DNA of 64,000 nt from Panopea generosa (taxonomy: Eukaryota > Mollusca > Bivalvia > Adapedonta > Hiatellidae). Every line of letters starts with the position of its first letter. Within the stretch, counting starts at the first letter, position 1. The DNA is taken from positions 22,119,103-22,183,102 of the forward strand of contig CM055908.1 of assembly GCA_029582155.1 (NCBI GenBank). The letters are read 5' to 3'. The translations under genes and the position numbers were made by a program. The notes under the pieces were generated by a model. The model was given only the letters and a program-made list of their open reading frames with translations. It ran no database searches and had not been told where the DNA came from. Positions 11,460-24,700 of the stretch are shown here, piece after piece.

Positions 11460-12260
11460 GTAATAAAAACAAGAGACCCAAGAGGGCATGAGGACACTCT
11501 ACTTGCTTAACCCCAACCACAGCCTTACTGAACAAAAAGTTCATAACTATGAAAAAGAAATATTTTAAATTCCCCTGTCATTCATTTGTACATAAACAGG
11601 GAACTTTGATAAAAAAAAATGTGATTTTTCCTTTTCCTGTAGTATCCTAATATAAAACTCTTAAAAAGTTCCCTTACAATGCCCCTATATACCCTAGCCC
11701 CTGGACTTAAAAAAGCTTTAAATCCAGTAGGAAAATAATTTAAATCAATTATGAACATATTTGACTGACTGGTTTTAACCATATTTGAGCCACTTCTGAC
11801 CCCTTATAGAAATAGAAGAGAAAATAAGAATATTTTACAAAACTTAGTCCCTTGTCAGGGCTTCTATAAATCCCAGTGCCGCTTGATTTGTACAGACTTC
11901 AAACTCTTAATCATAGGGATAACTTGTATCAAATATGAACAAATTTGAATAACCAGTTGTTAAGAATAAGATTCTCGAAAATTTTAACCCTTTTGTGACC
12001 TCGCCTGGCCCCTTATGGACAGTCAATTCTCCTTGTTAAGAAAATCGTTATTTTTATTAAGATAAATGTCATCTAATTTAAACAACAAAACTCAAACTTT
12101 TTGACCTTATGGCTATAGCAACAGTTAAGTTAAGCCTAGATAAATTTGAGATTTTTTCTCAATATGGATAATGATATAGATATTACCCAAGCCATTTTTT
12201 AAAATAAATTTTACAAATAAATTTTGAATATTTATGCCACAGTAAGTACGTAAATTACTA
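11460..12260. other. Intron sequence with old dispersed repeat
   Basis: Non-coding AT-rich sequence with phrases such as AAGAGACCCAAGAGGGCAT and CCCCTTATGG that look like decayed non-LTR or unclassified mollusc repeat. No coding trace can be supported. Confidence 0.35.
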
Positions 12261-12261
12261 G

Positions 12262-12650
12262 GAGAGAGATGTATGTAAGGGGTTCAGTAATCTCTGTCGG
12301 TAGAGCATTCGCCCTGTAAGAGAAGGGTTCCAGTTCGAGTTCTGGACTGGCTGCATATTTTTCTCGTCCTGTTACATTTGGTGCCCATCGAGGGACTGAT
12401 CTGACTTATATATATTCCGAGAAACACTCACATGATTCTCTGGTCTCTATGGAAATTTGGGGACAAATTCCAAATTTGTGGGAGAATATGTAACAGTGTG
12501 TATGTGATCTACTAGGAGAAAAATGTATGTAAGTTATTGGTAAGCTCAGTCAGCAGAGCATTTGCCCTGTAAGCGAAGGGTCCTTGGTTTGAGTCAGGAA
12601 CTGGCTACATATTTTTCTTGTCCTGTTACATTTACGACAGACTGTTGGGT
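12262..12650 (+). mobile_element. Two tandem tRNA-like repeats
   Basis: Two copies (about 12262-12385 and 12510-12645), each preceded by ACTAGGAGA...ATGTATGTAAG and followed by TTTTTCTYGTCCTGTTACATTT. Each has A-box-like TCGGTAGAGCATTCGCC or CAGCAGAGCATTTGCC and a B-box-like GTTCGAGT/GTTTGAGT. Too diverged for functional tRNA; probably a SINE or tRNA-derived repeat. Confidence 0.6.
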
Positions 12651-13393
12651 TACATACTGTGAAGAACATGTACATAAAAATTAATCTTAAATTGTCTGCA
12701 TATTTTATGTATTTTTGAGACCTTGACATTTTTTTATAAGGTCATAAGGACCCATTGGTTTAAGTTAAAGACTTACTGGGTTATCCTGCGTAATGTATAC
12801 ATGTATGTCTCCAATCTATGTATTTAAATGTAACCGTAATATACACTAAACGGATCAGCTAACCTGACATTTTATTTATATGACAAACCGCTGTTCATTT
12901 TAATAATTGAAGGCAGACGCTAAATGAATAAACGGGAATGCAGTAGCCAGTCTACGTACCTTGGACGGAATGTAGAGTGAATTAGTCTAGTATTCCATGT
13001 TTATTAAGTTTATGGAAATTCTTTCTCCGTACAAAATGGAACTGTGTTGCTTTCAATACCATGATACAGAAGTTGTTCAAACTTCCTTTATAATTCACCT
13101 TAACTACTCACATATCTATAAAGTTATTACTGCAGTCGAGTCATTTTCTACGTTTTGAACATACACAATGATTCAAATTTACAAAAATACTGTTTGACGC
13201 GTCATATTGATAAGGTGATCAACAGGTTAACAGAGAAATACAGCTAAAAACACTTTTGACAACAATAGCTGTAGCAGACGACTAATAAATATTAAAATTT
13301 TAAGAACAAAATGTATTGTTGCATTCAGCAATGATTTGTTTACACATATTTGTCTCAGTGCATTCACTATAAACTATGGTAAAGACAACTTAC

Positions 13394-13657
13394 GGACATA
13401 TTTGTGTCCAATCTGGTTTCTCACACATGAGTGCAATCTGCGTATCTATCAAACAGTGTGCAGCACCATCTGCATCACATTTTTTCTTGGCTCCAGCCAG
13501 TGAGCATTGCCTACTTGGTTTTGGCTTAGCTGGTGGTGCACAGACACGTTCCACAACTGACATGACCTCTGATGCAGAAGTTTCTACAATATTTTTCACT
13601 GGTGCGGGACAGCCTAATGTGTTCATGGATACGCACATATCTGTGGACACAGCTTTT
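13394..13657 (-). CDS. Exon 21: eight-cysteine module
   Basis: 264 nt, phase 2-2. KAVSTDMCVSMNTLGC is C1-x7-C2; C3 in ERVC is followed by a basic Pro/Lys linker (APPAKPKPSRQC) and KCDADGAAHC (C4-x7-C5); it ends LMC ... TQIC. Acceptor TTATTGCAG, donor TGTCC|GTAAGT. The open frame continues upstream with an apparent hydrophobic leader and a Met at 13734, but this crosses the acceptor and is intron sequence. Confidence 0.88.
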
Positions 13658-13839
13658 CTGCAATAAATGTTTGACAGTAAAAATATAAAGAAGAGTAAAC
13701 AAAGGATGGCAGCAGCACTCCGATTCATGTACATTCATCATTTCAACGAGAATAATTTGTATGTTCCTTCTAAATTAATTAATATAAAGATCAATTGCAT
13801 TTTTCAATGAAAAACATTTGCCTTGTTTGTATGTGTGTG

Positions 13840-13945
13840 TGTGTGTGTGTATATGAGCAAACCCAAGTGGTTCCACCAAGATTCCAATCTTCGACCTCCC
13901 CATTCTGAAGCTGATACCTTAACCACTAGGCCACAGAAGACGGTA
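13840..13945 (-). mobile_element. tRNA-derived SINE fragment beside a (GT)n tract
   Basis: On the minus strand GTGGCCTAGTGGTTAAGG is A-box-like and GGTCGAAGATTGGAATC is B-box-like. The (GT)n microsatellite at 13830-13850 could mark its 3' tail. No acceptor stem pairing, so not a tRNA gene. Confidence 0.55.
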
Positions 13946-14222
13946 TATCTGATTGATTTCACAATCTCGATTTGCTTGCACAGTGTCACAATGTCATGAG
14001 GCCATCAGTTGTCATAAAACTTAAAAAGGATCTTTTACGTCACTTGATACAAACTAAATATTGTGCTAAAAAATATGGAGGTGACAGTGAGATGCAAACT
14101 GGTAATTTTAGCTCCACCCAGCTGTTTTTCAATGAACCATGATGATATTCTACAGGTGATCTATATAGTTCTTTTAAGGTTGATTGCAAAAAGTCGGTAA
14201 ATATTATTGTATACTAGCATGT

Positions 14223-14439
14223 TTAACCTTTTACTCCATAGATACGTGTTTTCCCACTCAATCACAGAAGGCCTTTGAAAACAGTGCAGGAAGAGTTCAG
14301 ATTGCTTGTAACAAGTAATCTATACACTTCCTGCACTGTTTTCAACTCTGTCAGGTAATATAAACATAATTTACTCATTAATTCAAAAGCCTTCTACCTT
14401 AGAGGTGTCCAAAGGCCTATATATGAAGTAAAGGGTTAA
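14223..14439. mobile_element. TTAA-flanked MITE, copy 1
   Basis: Bounded by TTAA, with ends CCTTTTACTCCATAGA and TATATGAAGTAAAGG. Inside is a strong hairpin: AAAACAGTGCAGGAAGAGTT and its complement around 14280-14342. Same family as 30480 and 35785. TTAA targets with CCC-type ends are a piggyBac-group trait. Confidence 0.75.
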
Positions 14440-14529
14440 TATTGGGAAATAGTATTTCTAGTTAGCCTAATAGTATTAGGTAAGGATTAACTGTTCTATT
14501 GTAACTGTGCACACATAATTATAAAGTAC

Positions 14530-15185
14530 TTTCCTTCAGACTATTAACTTACAATAAAGACTAGAAATGTGTCCATGGGTCACAGATGTCCTGCTTTGTA
14601 ACTATATTGAAGATATCAATAAAGCCAAATATCAAGTTTCATCAAAATCAGGCCATCAATAAAGATTTTAGAGGTTGGAAACTGTCAGCCAATCAGAGTC
14701 CAGATCAACTAAGTAATATGCGCCAATTCCATCTATTGTCGAACTTGACCTGGGTCTTGTTGATAAAAAGGCAAATAAAAAATTTCGTCAAAATCAGTCC
14801 ATAAATAAAAACTTTAGAGGTTGGAAACGATCAGCCAATCAGAGCCCAGAACACCTAATTAATATGCAGGTATTTTGATGGAAATCGAACTTGAGCTGTA
14901 GTTTATCACCATACATCCATCCAATCATTCAAGAGTTATCGAGCTGAAACCAATTTCTTAACATTTGTCAATAATCCAAGTCCAAAAAGGGGCATAACTC
15001 CATCTAAGATCAACAGACCATAACAAAATATGAACTTGGCCTGTATTACCTGTATGTAAAGTCACAAACCAAATTTGGTTTAAATCTGTTTTTCAAAACT
15101 AAAGATATAAGTCGGAAACCATTTTTGCACATATGTAAGTACCGACGGACAGCGGTGATACTATATGCCCGACCACTGAAAATGG
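14530..15185. repeat. Dispersed repeat with internal duplication
   Basis: Two related 130-bp stretches (about 14640-14740 and 14790-14870) share TAGAGGTTGGAAAC and CAGCCAATCAGAG. The segment ends with ACCGACGGACAGCG and GCATAA phrases, as does 41490-41560, suggesting the same class of mollusc dispersed repeat. No coding potential supported. Confidence 0.5.
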
Positions 15186-15194
15186 CAGGGGCAT

Positions 15195-15755
15195 AAAAAG
15201 ACTTCCCTGGAGTCTTGCCCGTTACAGTATAGAAAAGACTTCACTGGAGTCTTGCCCGTTACAGTACAAAAAAGACATCCCTGGAGTCTTGCCTGTTACA
15301 GTACAGAAAAAACTTCACTGGAGTCTTGCCCATTACAGTACAGAAAAGACATCCCTGGAGTCTTGCCCATTACAGTACAGAAAAGACATCCCTGGAGTCT
15401 TGCCCATTACAGTACAGAAAAGACATCCCTGGAGTCTTGCCCATTACAGTACAAAAAAGACATCCCTGGAGTCTTGCCCATTACAGTACAGAAAAGACAT
15501 CCCTAGAGTCTTGCCCATTACAGTACAGAAAAGACATCCCTGGAGTCTTGCCCATTACAGCACAGAAAAGACATCCCTGGAGTCTTGCCCATTACAGTAT
15601 AGAAAAGACATCCCTAGAGTCTTGCCCATTACAGCACAGAAAAGACATCCCTGGAGTCTTGCCCATTACAGCACAGAAAAGACATCCTTGGAGTCTTGCC
15701 CATTACAGTACAGAAAAGACTTCCCTGGAGTCATGCCCGTTACAGTATATATATT
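15195..15755. repeat. 37-bp tandem array, about 15 copies
   Basis: Unit TACAGTACAGAAAAGACATC plus CCTGGAGTCTTGCCCAT. Since 37 is not a multiple of three but units lack stops, open frames appear in all three frames; this shows they are not coding. Intron between exons 20 and 21. Confidence 0.96.
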
Positions 15756-16264
15756 AATACACAGTAGTAATAGTTTTTATCACATAATTTACGGTGTAGA
15801 AGTGTAATAAACCCATGACATATGTTTATATAAACTTTTAATCTAACGTAATATCACTTCTGATTCATTGCTCAGTGCTTTCCATATAACTCAGCTCGAA
15901 TACATAAATTGTCAAAGTACTTTCAGACTTATATAATACAGAATATATAAATGATGTTGATTTGTCATGGTTAAATGAAGTTATTTTGAAACATTAAGTC
16001 ATACGATGACTCGGGGAAACTAATATGCCCGATTATTTTCCGAGTTATGTGATAAAACGAATCTTACATTTGTGCTCATTTATTATTGAATTTATCAAAC
16101 TCGTTGGGGGAAATGATATAATGCTTTACAAAGCCTCGAATAATTCTTTTTTCTCAACTCGTTTAATAAATTCAATAATATATAAGCACTCATGTAAGAT
16201 CCTCCATGTGTTATTTCATTAAACATGTGAATCTTTATCTTCAAACTACCAATAAATGACTTAC

Positions 16265-16501
16265 GAGCATGTTGAGTATTTGTAATTGTCCTTATAATTT
16301 ACAAGCACTGCTAGTCCCGTATCAAATACACACGCAACGGCTTCCTTTGGTTTACACTCTCTGGGATATGAGACTTCCGAACACATACCCATGGTGTCTA
16401 CGAGAGCTTTCAACAAGCTCAGCACTTCACGCATATTGTCTATATCATTGCCTGAGCAGCTGTAGAGGAGAAATTCAAACGATCCAAAAAGGTCGTGACC
16501 T
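16265..16501 (-). CDS. Exon 20: module with five cysteines
   Basis: 237 nt, phase 2-2. GHDLFGSFEFLLYSC has one cysteine (C2), GMC is C3, ECKPKEAVAC is C4-x7-C5 and YSTCS is C6. Acceptor TTATTTCAG, donor GCTC|GTAAGT. In the 5' part C1 is replaced by a hydrophobic residue, as in exon 13. Confidence 0.85.
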
Positions 16502-17748
16502 CTGAAATAAGTCAATGAGAGTATATACATAATCATGAGATGACCTTCAGTACACAATGTGATCTTTAATGGACAACTTTTCATATTTCAAAAATGATAC
16601 AATTGATAAGTTGTTGATTTAATGTTTGATTCTGTAATGAAGAATATTTTCGTTAGGTATCTGTGTATTTCGAAATAATAAAATTCATAAAAGTAGACAT
16701 TAATAATTAAGTCTTAAAACATCCCTAATAAACAGGACAGCAGTAACCTATGCGCTGACTTTTAGGATCCGATTTTTGAAGGCGCCAACTTTTAGATCAG
16801 GTTTCTTAAGATAAACAACCTCCCATATTTTTTTTGCTTCAAACAAATTCTACGATTGGTTTACAAAATAAACCGTTTTAAGTGGTGATTTTATCCTATA
16901 TTTGTTGAAATTAGATGCTCAGAAAACCTTTTATAACTACATCAATTTGTTTACTTGTAAAATGGTCTCAATAATACACTACGATTAAAATTCCAGACAC
17001 CCTTTATCAACAGCGTGTATGCGTAACTTGCCAATATAATCCCATTAAATGGACAGATCTGAATCTACACGACATATAGTCTATTAATACAGCATATTAC
17101 AGAACTTTTCTGCATTAATGTTTAACATTTCTGAATCTAACATCAATTCTAAATCAACCATGATTGACGACGACATAAAGAAAGCCGGTAATATTACATT
17201 TGCTTTAGGGACTATTTTCATTATCCATATGCTAATTAGTATGGACACTCCTACAAGGGACTATTTTCATTGTTGAGTGAAATGCTAATTAGTATGGACA
17301 CTCCTACATTTCAGCCTTACTAGTAAATAGCAATCATTTGCGACATCAGATATCAAAGTAAAGACTCAAACATGTTATCACCTCATTACTTTATTTTTCA
17401 TATATTGAAATGTAACATTTATCCATTCTTAAAAATTAAGAATTACTTTCTCTTGAGCAGTTAGACGGTGCATATGAAATGAGATGATTTTATCCAATAG
17501 TATGATTCTAAAGATAATCTGGCGCCTCAAAAATCTCATTTTTCTCATGTTGTTTTGATTTATACATCGTTCAATATGAAGGAACTGTTTTCGCACACTA
17601 GTTTATAAAAATAAAATATAACTTATAATTGATGTACACGAGTTCTATATAAATGCACCAATTAATATGGTTTTGTATTGTTTCAACTTTCATAATGCAA
17701 AAAACATTGTAAGTATTACAAATGCATAATTTTAATCCAACTATTTAC
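16502..17748. other. Intron 19, one short direct duplication
   Basis: AT-rich intron. A block with GGGACTATTTTCATT and GCTAATTAGTATGGACACTC occurs twice in tandem at about 17208-17310. Nothing else recognisable. Confidence 0.55.
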
Positions 17749-17860
17749 CTGTTACAGAGATGTTCTTTATCAGAGTGTGAATAAAACGGAACAACAGCGA
17801 TCCCTGTGACTACATCTTTCAATACTCTGTGAGCAGATTCCTTATGCTGGCATTTAGACT
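17749..17860 (-). CDS. Exon 19: second half of the module begun in exon 16
   Basis: 112 nt, phase 1 in and phase 2 out. Encodes SKCQHKESAHRVLKD ... KEHLCNR, with C4 and C6; the C5 position is Arg. Acceptor ATTGCTAG, donor ACAG|GTAAAT. Its acceptor is only about 20 bp from the first unit of a roughly 93-copy array. Confidence 0.82.
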
Positions 17861-17879
17861 CTAGCAATAATTGAAACAT

Positions 17880-20800
17880 ATACATATAGCAACTTATATA
17901 AATCAACTGGTAATTACATTTACATATAGCTGCTCATATAAATCAAATGGCTGTTACATTTACATATAGCAGCTCATGTAAATCAACTGGCTGTTACATT
18001 TATATATAGCTGCTAATATAAATAAACTGGCTGTTACATTTACATATAGCTGCTCATATAAATCAACTGGTTGTAACATTTGCATATAGCAACTCATATA
18101 AATCAACTTGCTGTTACATTTATATATAGCTGCTCATATAAATCAACTGGTTGTAACATTTACATATAGCTGCTCATATAAATCAACTGGCTGTTACATT
18201 TACATATAGCAGCTCATATAAATCAACTTGCTGTTACATTTATATATAGCTGCTCATATAAATCAACTGGTTGTAACATTTACATATAGCTGCTCATATA
18301 AATCAACTGGCTGTTACATTTACATATAGCTGCTCATATAAATCAACTGGTTGTAACATTTACATATAGCTGCTCATATAAATCAACTGGTTGTAACATT
18401 TACATATAGCTGCTCATATAAATCAACTGGTTGTAACATTTGCATATAGCAGCTCATATAAATCAACTTGCTGTTACATTTATATATAGCTGCTCATATA
18501 AATCAACTGGTTGTAACATTTACATATAGCAGCTCATATAAATCAACTGGTTGTAACATTTACATATAGCAGCTCATGTAAATCAACTGGCTGTTACATT
18601 TATATATAGCTGCTCATATAAATAAACTGGCTGTTACATTTACATATAGCTGCTCATATAAATCAACTGGTTGTAACATTTGCATATAGCAACTCATATA
18701 AATCAACTTGCTGTTACATTTATATATAGCTGCTCATATAAATCAACTGGTTGTAACATTTACATATAGCTGCTCATATAAATCAACTGGTTGTAACATT
18801 TACATATAGCAGCTCATATAAATCAACTGGTTGTAACATTTACATATAGCAGCTCATATAAATCAACTGGTTGTTACATTTGCATATAGTTGCTCATATA
18901 AATCAAATGGCTGTTACATTTACATATAGCAGCTTATATAAATCAACTGGTTGTAACATTTACATATAGCTGCTCATATAAATCAACTGGCTGTTACATT
19001 TATATACAGCAACTTATATAAATCAACTGGTTGTTACATTTGCATATAGTTGCTCATATAAATCAAATGGCTGTTACATTTACATATAGCAGCTTATATA
19101 AATCAACTGGTTGTAACATTTACATATAGCTGCTCATATAAATTAACTGGCTGTTACATTTATATATAGCAACTTATATAAATCAACTGGTTGTTACATT
19201 TGCATATAGCTGCTCATATAAATCAAATGGCTGTTACATTTACATATAGCAGCTCATATAAATCAACTGGTTGTTACATTCACACATAGCTGCTTATATA
19301 AATCAACCGGTTGTTACATTTACATATAGCAGCTCATATAAATCAACTGGTTGTTACATTTACATATAGCAACTCATATAAATCAACTGGCTGTTACATT
19401 TACATATAGCTGCTCATATAAATCAACTTGCTGTTACATTTATATATAGCAGCTCGTATAAATCAACTGGCTGTTACATTTACATATAGCTGCTCATATA
19501 AATCAACTGGTTGTTACATTTACATATAGCTGCTCATATAAATCAACTGGCTGTTACATTTACATATAGCAGCTCATATAAATCAACTGGTTGTAACATT
19601 TACATAAAGCTGCTCATATAAATCAACTGGTTGTAACATTTACATATACCTGCTCATATAAATCAACTGGCTGTTACATTTATATATAGCAACTTATATA
19701 AATCAGCTGGTTGTTACATTTGCATATAGTTGCTCATATAAATCAAATGGCTGTTACATTTACATATAGCAGCTTATATAAATCAACTGGTTGTAACATT
19801 TACATATAGCTGCTCATATAAATTAACTGGCTGTTACATTTATATATAGCAACTTATATAAATCAACTGGTTGTTACATTTGCATATAGCTGCTTATATA
19901 AATCAAATGGCTGTTACATTTACATATAGCAGCTCATATAAATCAACTGGTTGTTACATTCACACATAGCTGCTTATATAAATCAACCGGTTGTTACATT
20001 GACATATAGCAGCTCATATCAATAAACTGGTTGTTACATTTACATATAGCAGCTCATTTAAATCAACTGGCTGTTACATTTACATATAGCAGCTCATATA
20101 AATCAACTGGTTGTAATATTCACAAATAGCTGCTCATATAAATCAACTGGTTGTTACATTTACATATAACAGCTTATATAAATCAACTGGTTGTTACATT
20201 TACACATAGCTGCTCATATAAATCAACTGGTTGTAACATTTACATATAACAGCTCATATCAATAAACTGGCTGTTTCATTTACATATAGATGCTCATAAA
20301 AATCAACTGGTTGTTACATTTACATATAGCAGCTCATATAAATCAACTGGCTGTTACATTTATATATAGCAGCTCATATAAATCAACTGGCTGTAAGATT
20401 CACACATAGCTGCTTATATAAATCAACTGGTTGTAACATTTACATATAGCAGCTCATATCAATAAACTGGTTGTAACATTTACATATAACAGCTTATATA
20501 AATCAACTGGTTGTTACATTTACACATAGCTGCTCATATAAATCAACTGGTTGTAACATTTACATATAACAGCTCATTTCAATAAACTGGCTGTTTCATT
20601 TACATATAGATGCTCATAAAAATCAACTGGTTGTTACATTTACATATAGCAGCTCATAAAAATCAACTGGCTGTTACATTTATATATAGCAGCTCATATA
20701 AATCAACTGGCTGTAAGATTCACACATAGCTGCTTATATAAATCAACTGGTTGTAACATTTACATATAGCAGCTCATATCAATAAACTAACTGTTTCATT

Positions 20801-21600
20801 TACATATAGCTGCTCATATAAATCAACTGGCTGTTACATTTACATATAGAAGCTCATATCAATAAACTGGTTGTTACATTCACATATAGCAGCTTATATA
20901 AATCAACTGGCTATTACATTCACATATAGCAGCTCATATAAATAAACTGGCTGTTACATTTACATATAGCAGCTCATATAAATAAACTGGTTGTTGTTAC
21001 ATTCACATATAGCAGCTCATATCAATAAACTAGTTGTTATATTCACATATAGCAGCTCATATAAATCAACTGGCTGTTACATTTATATATAGCAGCTCAT
21101 ATCTATAAACTGGCTGTTACATATACACATATCTGCTCATATCAATAAACTGGTTGTTAGATTCACATATAGTTGCTCATATCAATAAACTGGTTGTTAC
21201 ATTTACACATATCTGCTCATATTAATCCACTGGTTGTTACATTTACATATAGCAGCTCATATCAATAAACTGGCTGTTACATTTACATATAGCAGCTAAT
21301 ATCAATAAACTTGTTGTTACATTCACATATAGCAGCTCATATCAATAAACTAGTTGTTATATTCACATATAGCAGCTCATATAAATCAACTGGTTGTTAC
21401 ATTTACATATAGCAGCTCATATCAATCAACTAGTTGTTACATTTACACATAGCTGCTCATATAAATCAACTGGTTGTTACATTTACATATAGCAGCTCAT
21501 ATCAATCAACTAGTTGTTACATTTACACATAGCTGCTCATATAAAACAACCGGTTGATACATTTACACATAGCAGCTAATATATATCAATTTATTGCTAT
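17880..21600. repeat. 40-bp tandem array, about 93 copies
   Basis: Unit CTGCTCATATAAATCAACTG plus GCTGTTACATTTACATATAG. It starts about 20 bp from the exon 19 acceptor, so it supplies the branch-point region of that intron. Local higher-order blocks (pairs and larger groups) repeat, for example around 18880-19260 and 19700-20000. Confidence 0.97.
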
Positions 21601-21676
21601 ATTTCAAAACATAATAAACTTAAAACCATATTTATGTAAGAAATCACCTTGAAAACAACCAAGATCAAAATCCTAC

Positions 21677-21703
21677 CTTCATTATCTTCTGACCCATCAT
21701 CAC
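21677..21703 (-). CDS. Exon 18: 27-nt acidic microexon
   Basis: 27 nt, phase 1-1, acceptor TTTATTTCAG and donor GAAG|GTAGGA. It encodes G-DDGSEDNE, an acidic linker with one Ser. It joins exons 17 and 19 in frame. It lies between two very large arrays (about 3.7 kb and 4.2 kb), so correct splicing of this tiny exon has to bridge more than 10 kb of intron in total. Confidence 0.68.
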
Positions 21704-21739
21704 CTGAAATAAACACAGGTATGTTATTATTATATATAA

Positions 21740-24700
21740 TCAACTTCAATACCACTACAGTAAAAATATTTCCTATATTGTCAACATCATTATCACCACA
21801 GTAAGTGTTTCAAACACTACCAACTTCAAAACCACTAAAGTAACAGTGTTTCATATACTGTCAACTTCAATACCACGACTACAGTAAAAGTGTTTCATAC
21901 ACTACCAACGTCAAAACAACTACAGTAACAGTGTTACATAAATTACCAACGTCAATATTACTACAATAACAGTGTTTCATATATGTCAACTTCAACACCA
22001 ACCACCACAGTAATAGTGTTTCATACACTACCAACTTCAATACAACTACAGTAACAGTGTTACATACACTACCAACTTCAATACCATTACAGTAACAGTG
22101 ATTCATACACTACTAACTTCAATACAACTACAGTAACAGTGTTACATGCACTACCAACTTCAATACCACTACAGAAACAGTGATTTATACACTACCAACT
22201 TCAATATCAACCACTACAGTAACAGTGTTACATACACTACCAACTTCAATGCCACTACAGTAACAATGATACATACACTACCAACTTCAATACAACTACA
22301 GTAACAGTGTTACATACACTACCAACTTCAATACCAGTACAGTTACAGTGATTCATACACTACCAACTTCAATACCACTACAGAAACAGTGTTACATGCA
22401 CTACCAACTTTAATACCACTACAGAAACAGCAATTTATATACTACCAACTTCAATATCAACCACTACAGTAACAGTGTTACATACACTACCAACTTCAAT
22501 ACCACTACAGTAACAGTGTTACATGCACTACCAACTTCAATACCACTACAGTAACAGTGTTTCATACACTACCACAATCAATATCAACCACTACAGTAAC
22601 AGTGTTTCATATAAGTCAACTTTAATACCAACCACTACAGTAATAGTGTTTCATACACTACCAATTTCAATACCACTACAGTAACAATGTTACATACACT
22701 ACCAACTTCAATACCACTACAGTAACAGTGTTACATGCACTACCAACTTCAATACCACTACAGTAACAGTGTTTCATACACTACCACCTTCAATATCAAC
22801 CACTACAGTAACAGTGTTTCATATAAGTCAACTTTAATACCAACCACTACAGTAATAGTGTTTCATACACTACCAATGCCAATACCACTACAGTAACAGT
22901 GTTTCATGCACTACCAACTTCAATACCACTACAGTAAGAGTTTCATACACTACCAACTTCAATACCATTACAAAAACAGTGTTTCATGCACTACTAACTT
23001 CAATACCACTACAGTAACAGTGTTTCTAACACTACCAGCTTCAATACCACTACAGTAACAGTGTTTCATGCACTACCAACTTCAATACCACTACAATAAC
23101 ATTGTTTCATGCACTAACAACTTCAATACCACTACAGTAACAGTGATTTACACACTACCAACTTCAATCCCTCTACAGAAACAGTGATTCATACATTACT
23201 TACTGCAATACTACTACAGTAACAATGTTTCATACATTACTAAATTCAATACCATGACAGTAACAATGTTACATACACTACCAACTTCAATCCCACTACA
23301 GAAACAGTGATTCATACACTACCAACTTCAATAACACTACAGAAATAGTGATTCATACACTACCAACTTCAATACCACTACAGAAACAGTGACTCAAACA
23401 CTTCCAACTTCAATCCCACTACAGTAACAGTGTTTCAAACACTACCAACTTCAATCCCACTGCAGTTACAGTGTTTCAAACACTACCAACTTCAATCCCA
23501 CAACAGAAACAGTGTCACATTCACTTCCAACTTCAATACAACTACAGCAACAGTGTTACATACACAACCAATTTTAATCCCACTATAGTAACAGTGTTAC
23601 ATACACTACCAACTTCAATCCCACTACAGTAACAGTGTTACATACACTACCAACTTCAATACCACTACAGTAACAGTGTTACATACACTACCAACTTCAA
23701 TCCCACTACAGTAACAGTGTTTCAAACACTACCAACTTCAATCCCACTACAGTAAGTGTTACATACACTGCCAACTTCAATCCCACTTCAGTAACAGTGT
23801 TACATGCACTACCAACTTCAATCCCACTACAGTAACAGTGTTTCAAACACTACCAACTTCAATTCCACTACAGTAACAGTGTTTCAAACACTACCAACTT
23901 CAATCCCACTGCAGTTACAGTGTTTCAAACACTACCAACTTCAATCCCACAACAGAAACAGTGTCACATTCACTACCAACTTCAATACAACTACAGCAAC
24001 AGTGTTACATACACAACCAATTTTAATCCCACTATAGTAACAGTGTTACATACACTACCAACTTCAATCCCACTACAGTAACAGTGTTACAGACACTACC
24101 ACCTTCAATACCACTACAGTAACAGTGTTACATACACTACCAACTTCAATCCCACTACAGTAACAGTGTTTCAAACACTACCAACTTCAATACCACTACA
24201 GTAAGAGTTTCATACACTACCAACTTCAATACCATTACAAAAACAGTGTTTCATGCACTACTAACTTCAATACCACTACAGTAACAGTGTTTCTAACACT
24301 ACCAGCTTCAATACCACTACAGTAACAGTGTTTCATGCACTACCAACTTCAATACCACTACAATAACATTGTTTCATGCACTAACAACTTCAATACCACT
24401 ACAGTAACAGTGATTTACACACTACCAACTTCAATCCCTCTACAGAAACAGTGATTCATACATTACTTACTGCAATACTACTACAGTAACAATGTTTCAT
24501 ACATTACTAAATTCAATACCATGACAGTAACAATGTTACATACACTACCAACTTCAATCCCACTACAGAAACAGTGATTCATACACTACCAACTTCAATA
24601 ACACTACAGAAATAGTGATTCATACACTACCAACTTCAATACCACTACAGAAACAGTGACTCAAACACTTCCAACTTCAATCCCACTACAGTAACAGTGT

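Noticed and set aside
12262-12650. Pair of tRNA genes
   Set aside because: A/B boxes are degenerate, the copies share flanking sequence and arms do not pair well; tRNA-derived repeat preferred.
13658-13734. Apparent Met start and hydrophobic leader in front of exon 21
   Set aside because: Tempting as a signal peptide, but it lies upstream of a strong acceptor (TTATTGCAG) and exons 1-20 precede it with matching phases. Intronic by chance; an alternative first exon cannot be fully excluded.
15252-15807. Long plus-strand open frames with repeated Pro/Ser/Thr/Gln peptides
   Set aside because: The 37-bp array is open in all three frames with the same peptide cycling through them; no splice sites or start context. 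Repeat artefact.
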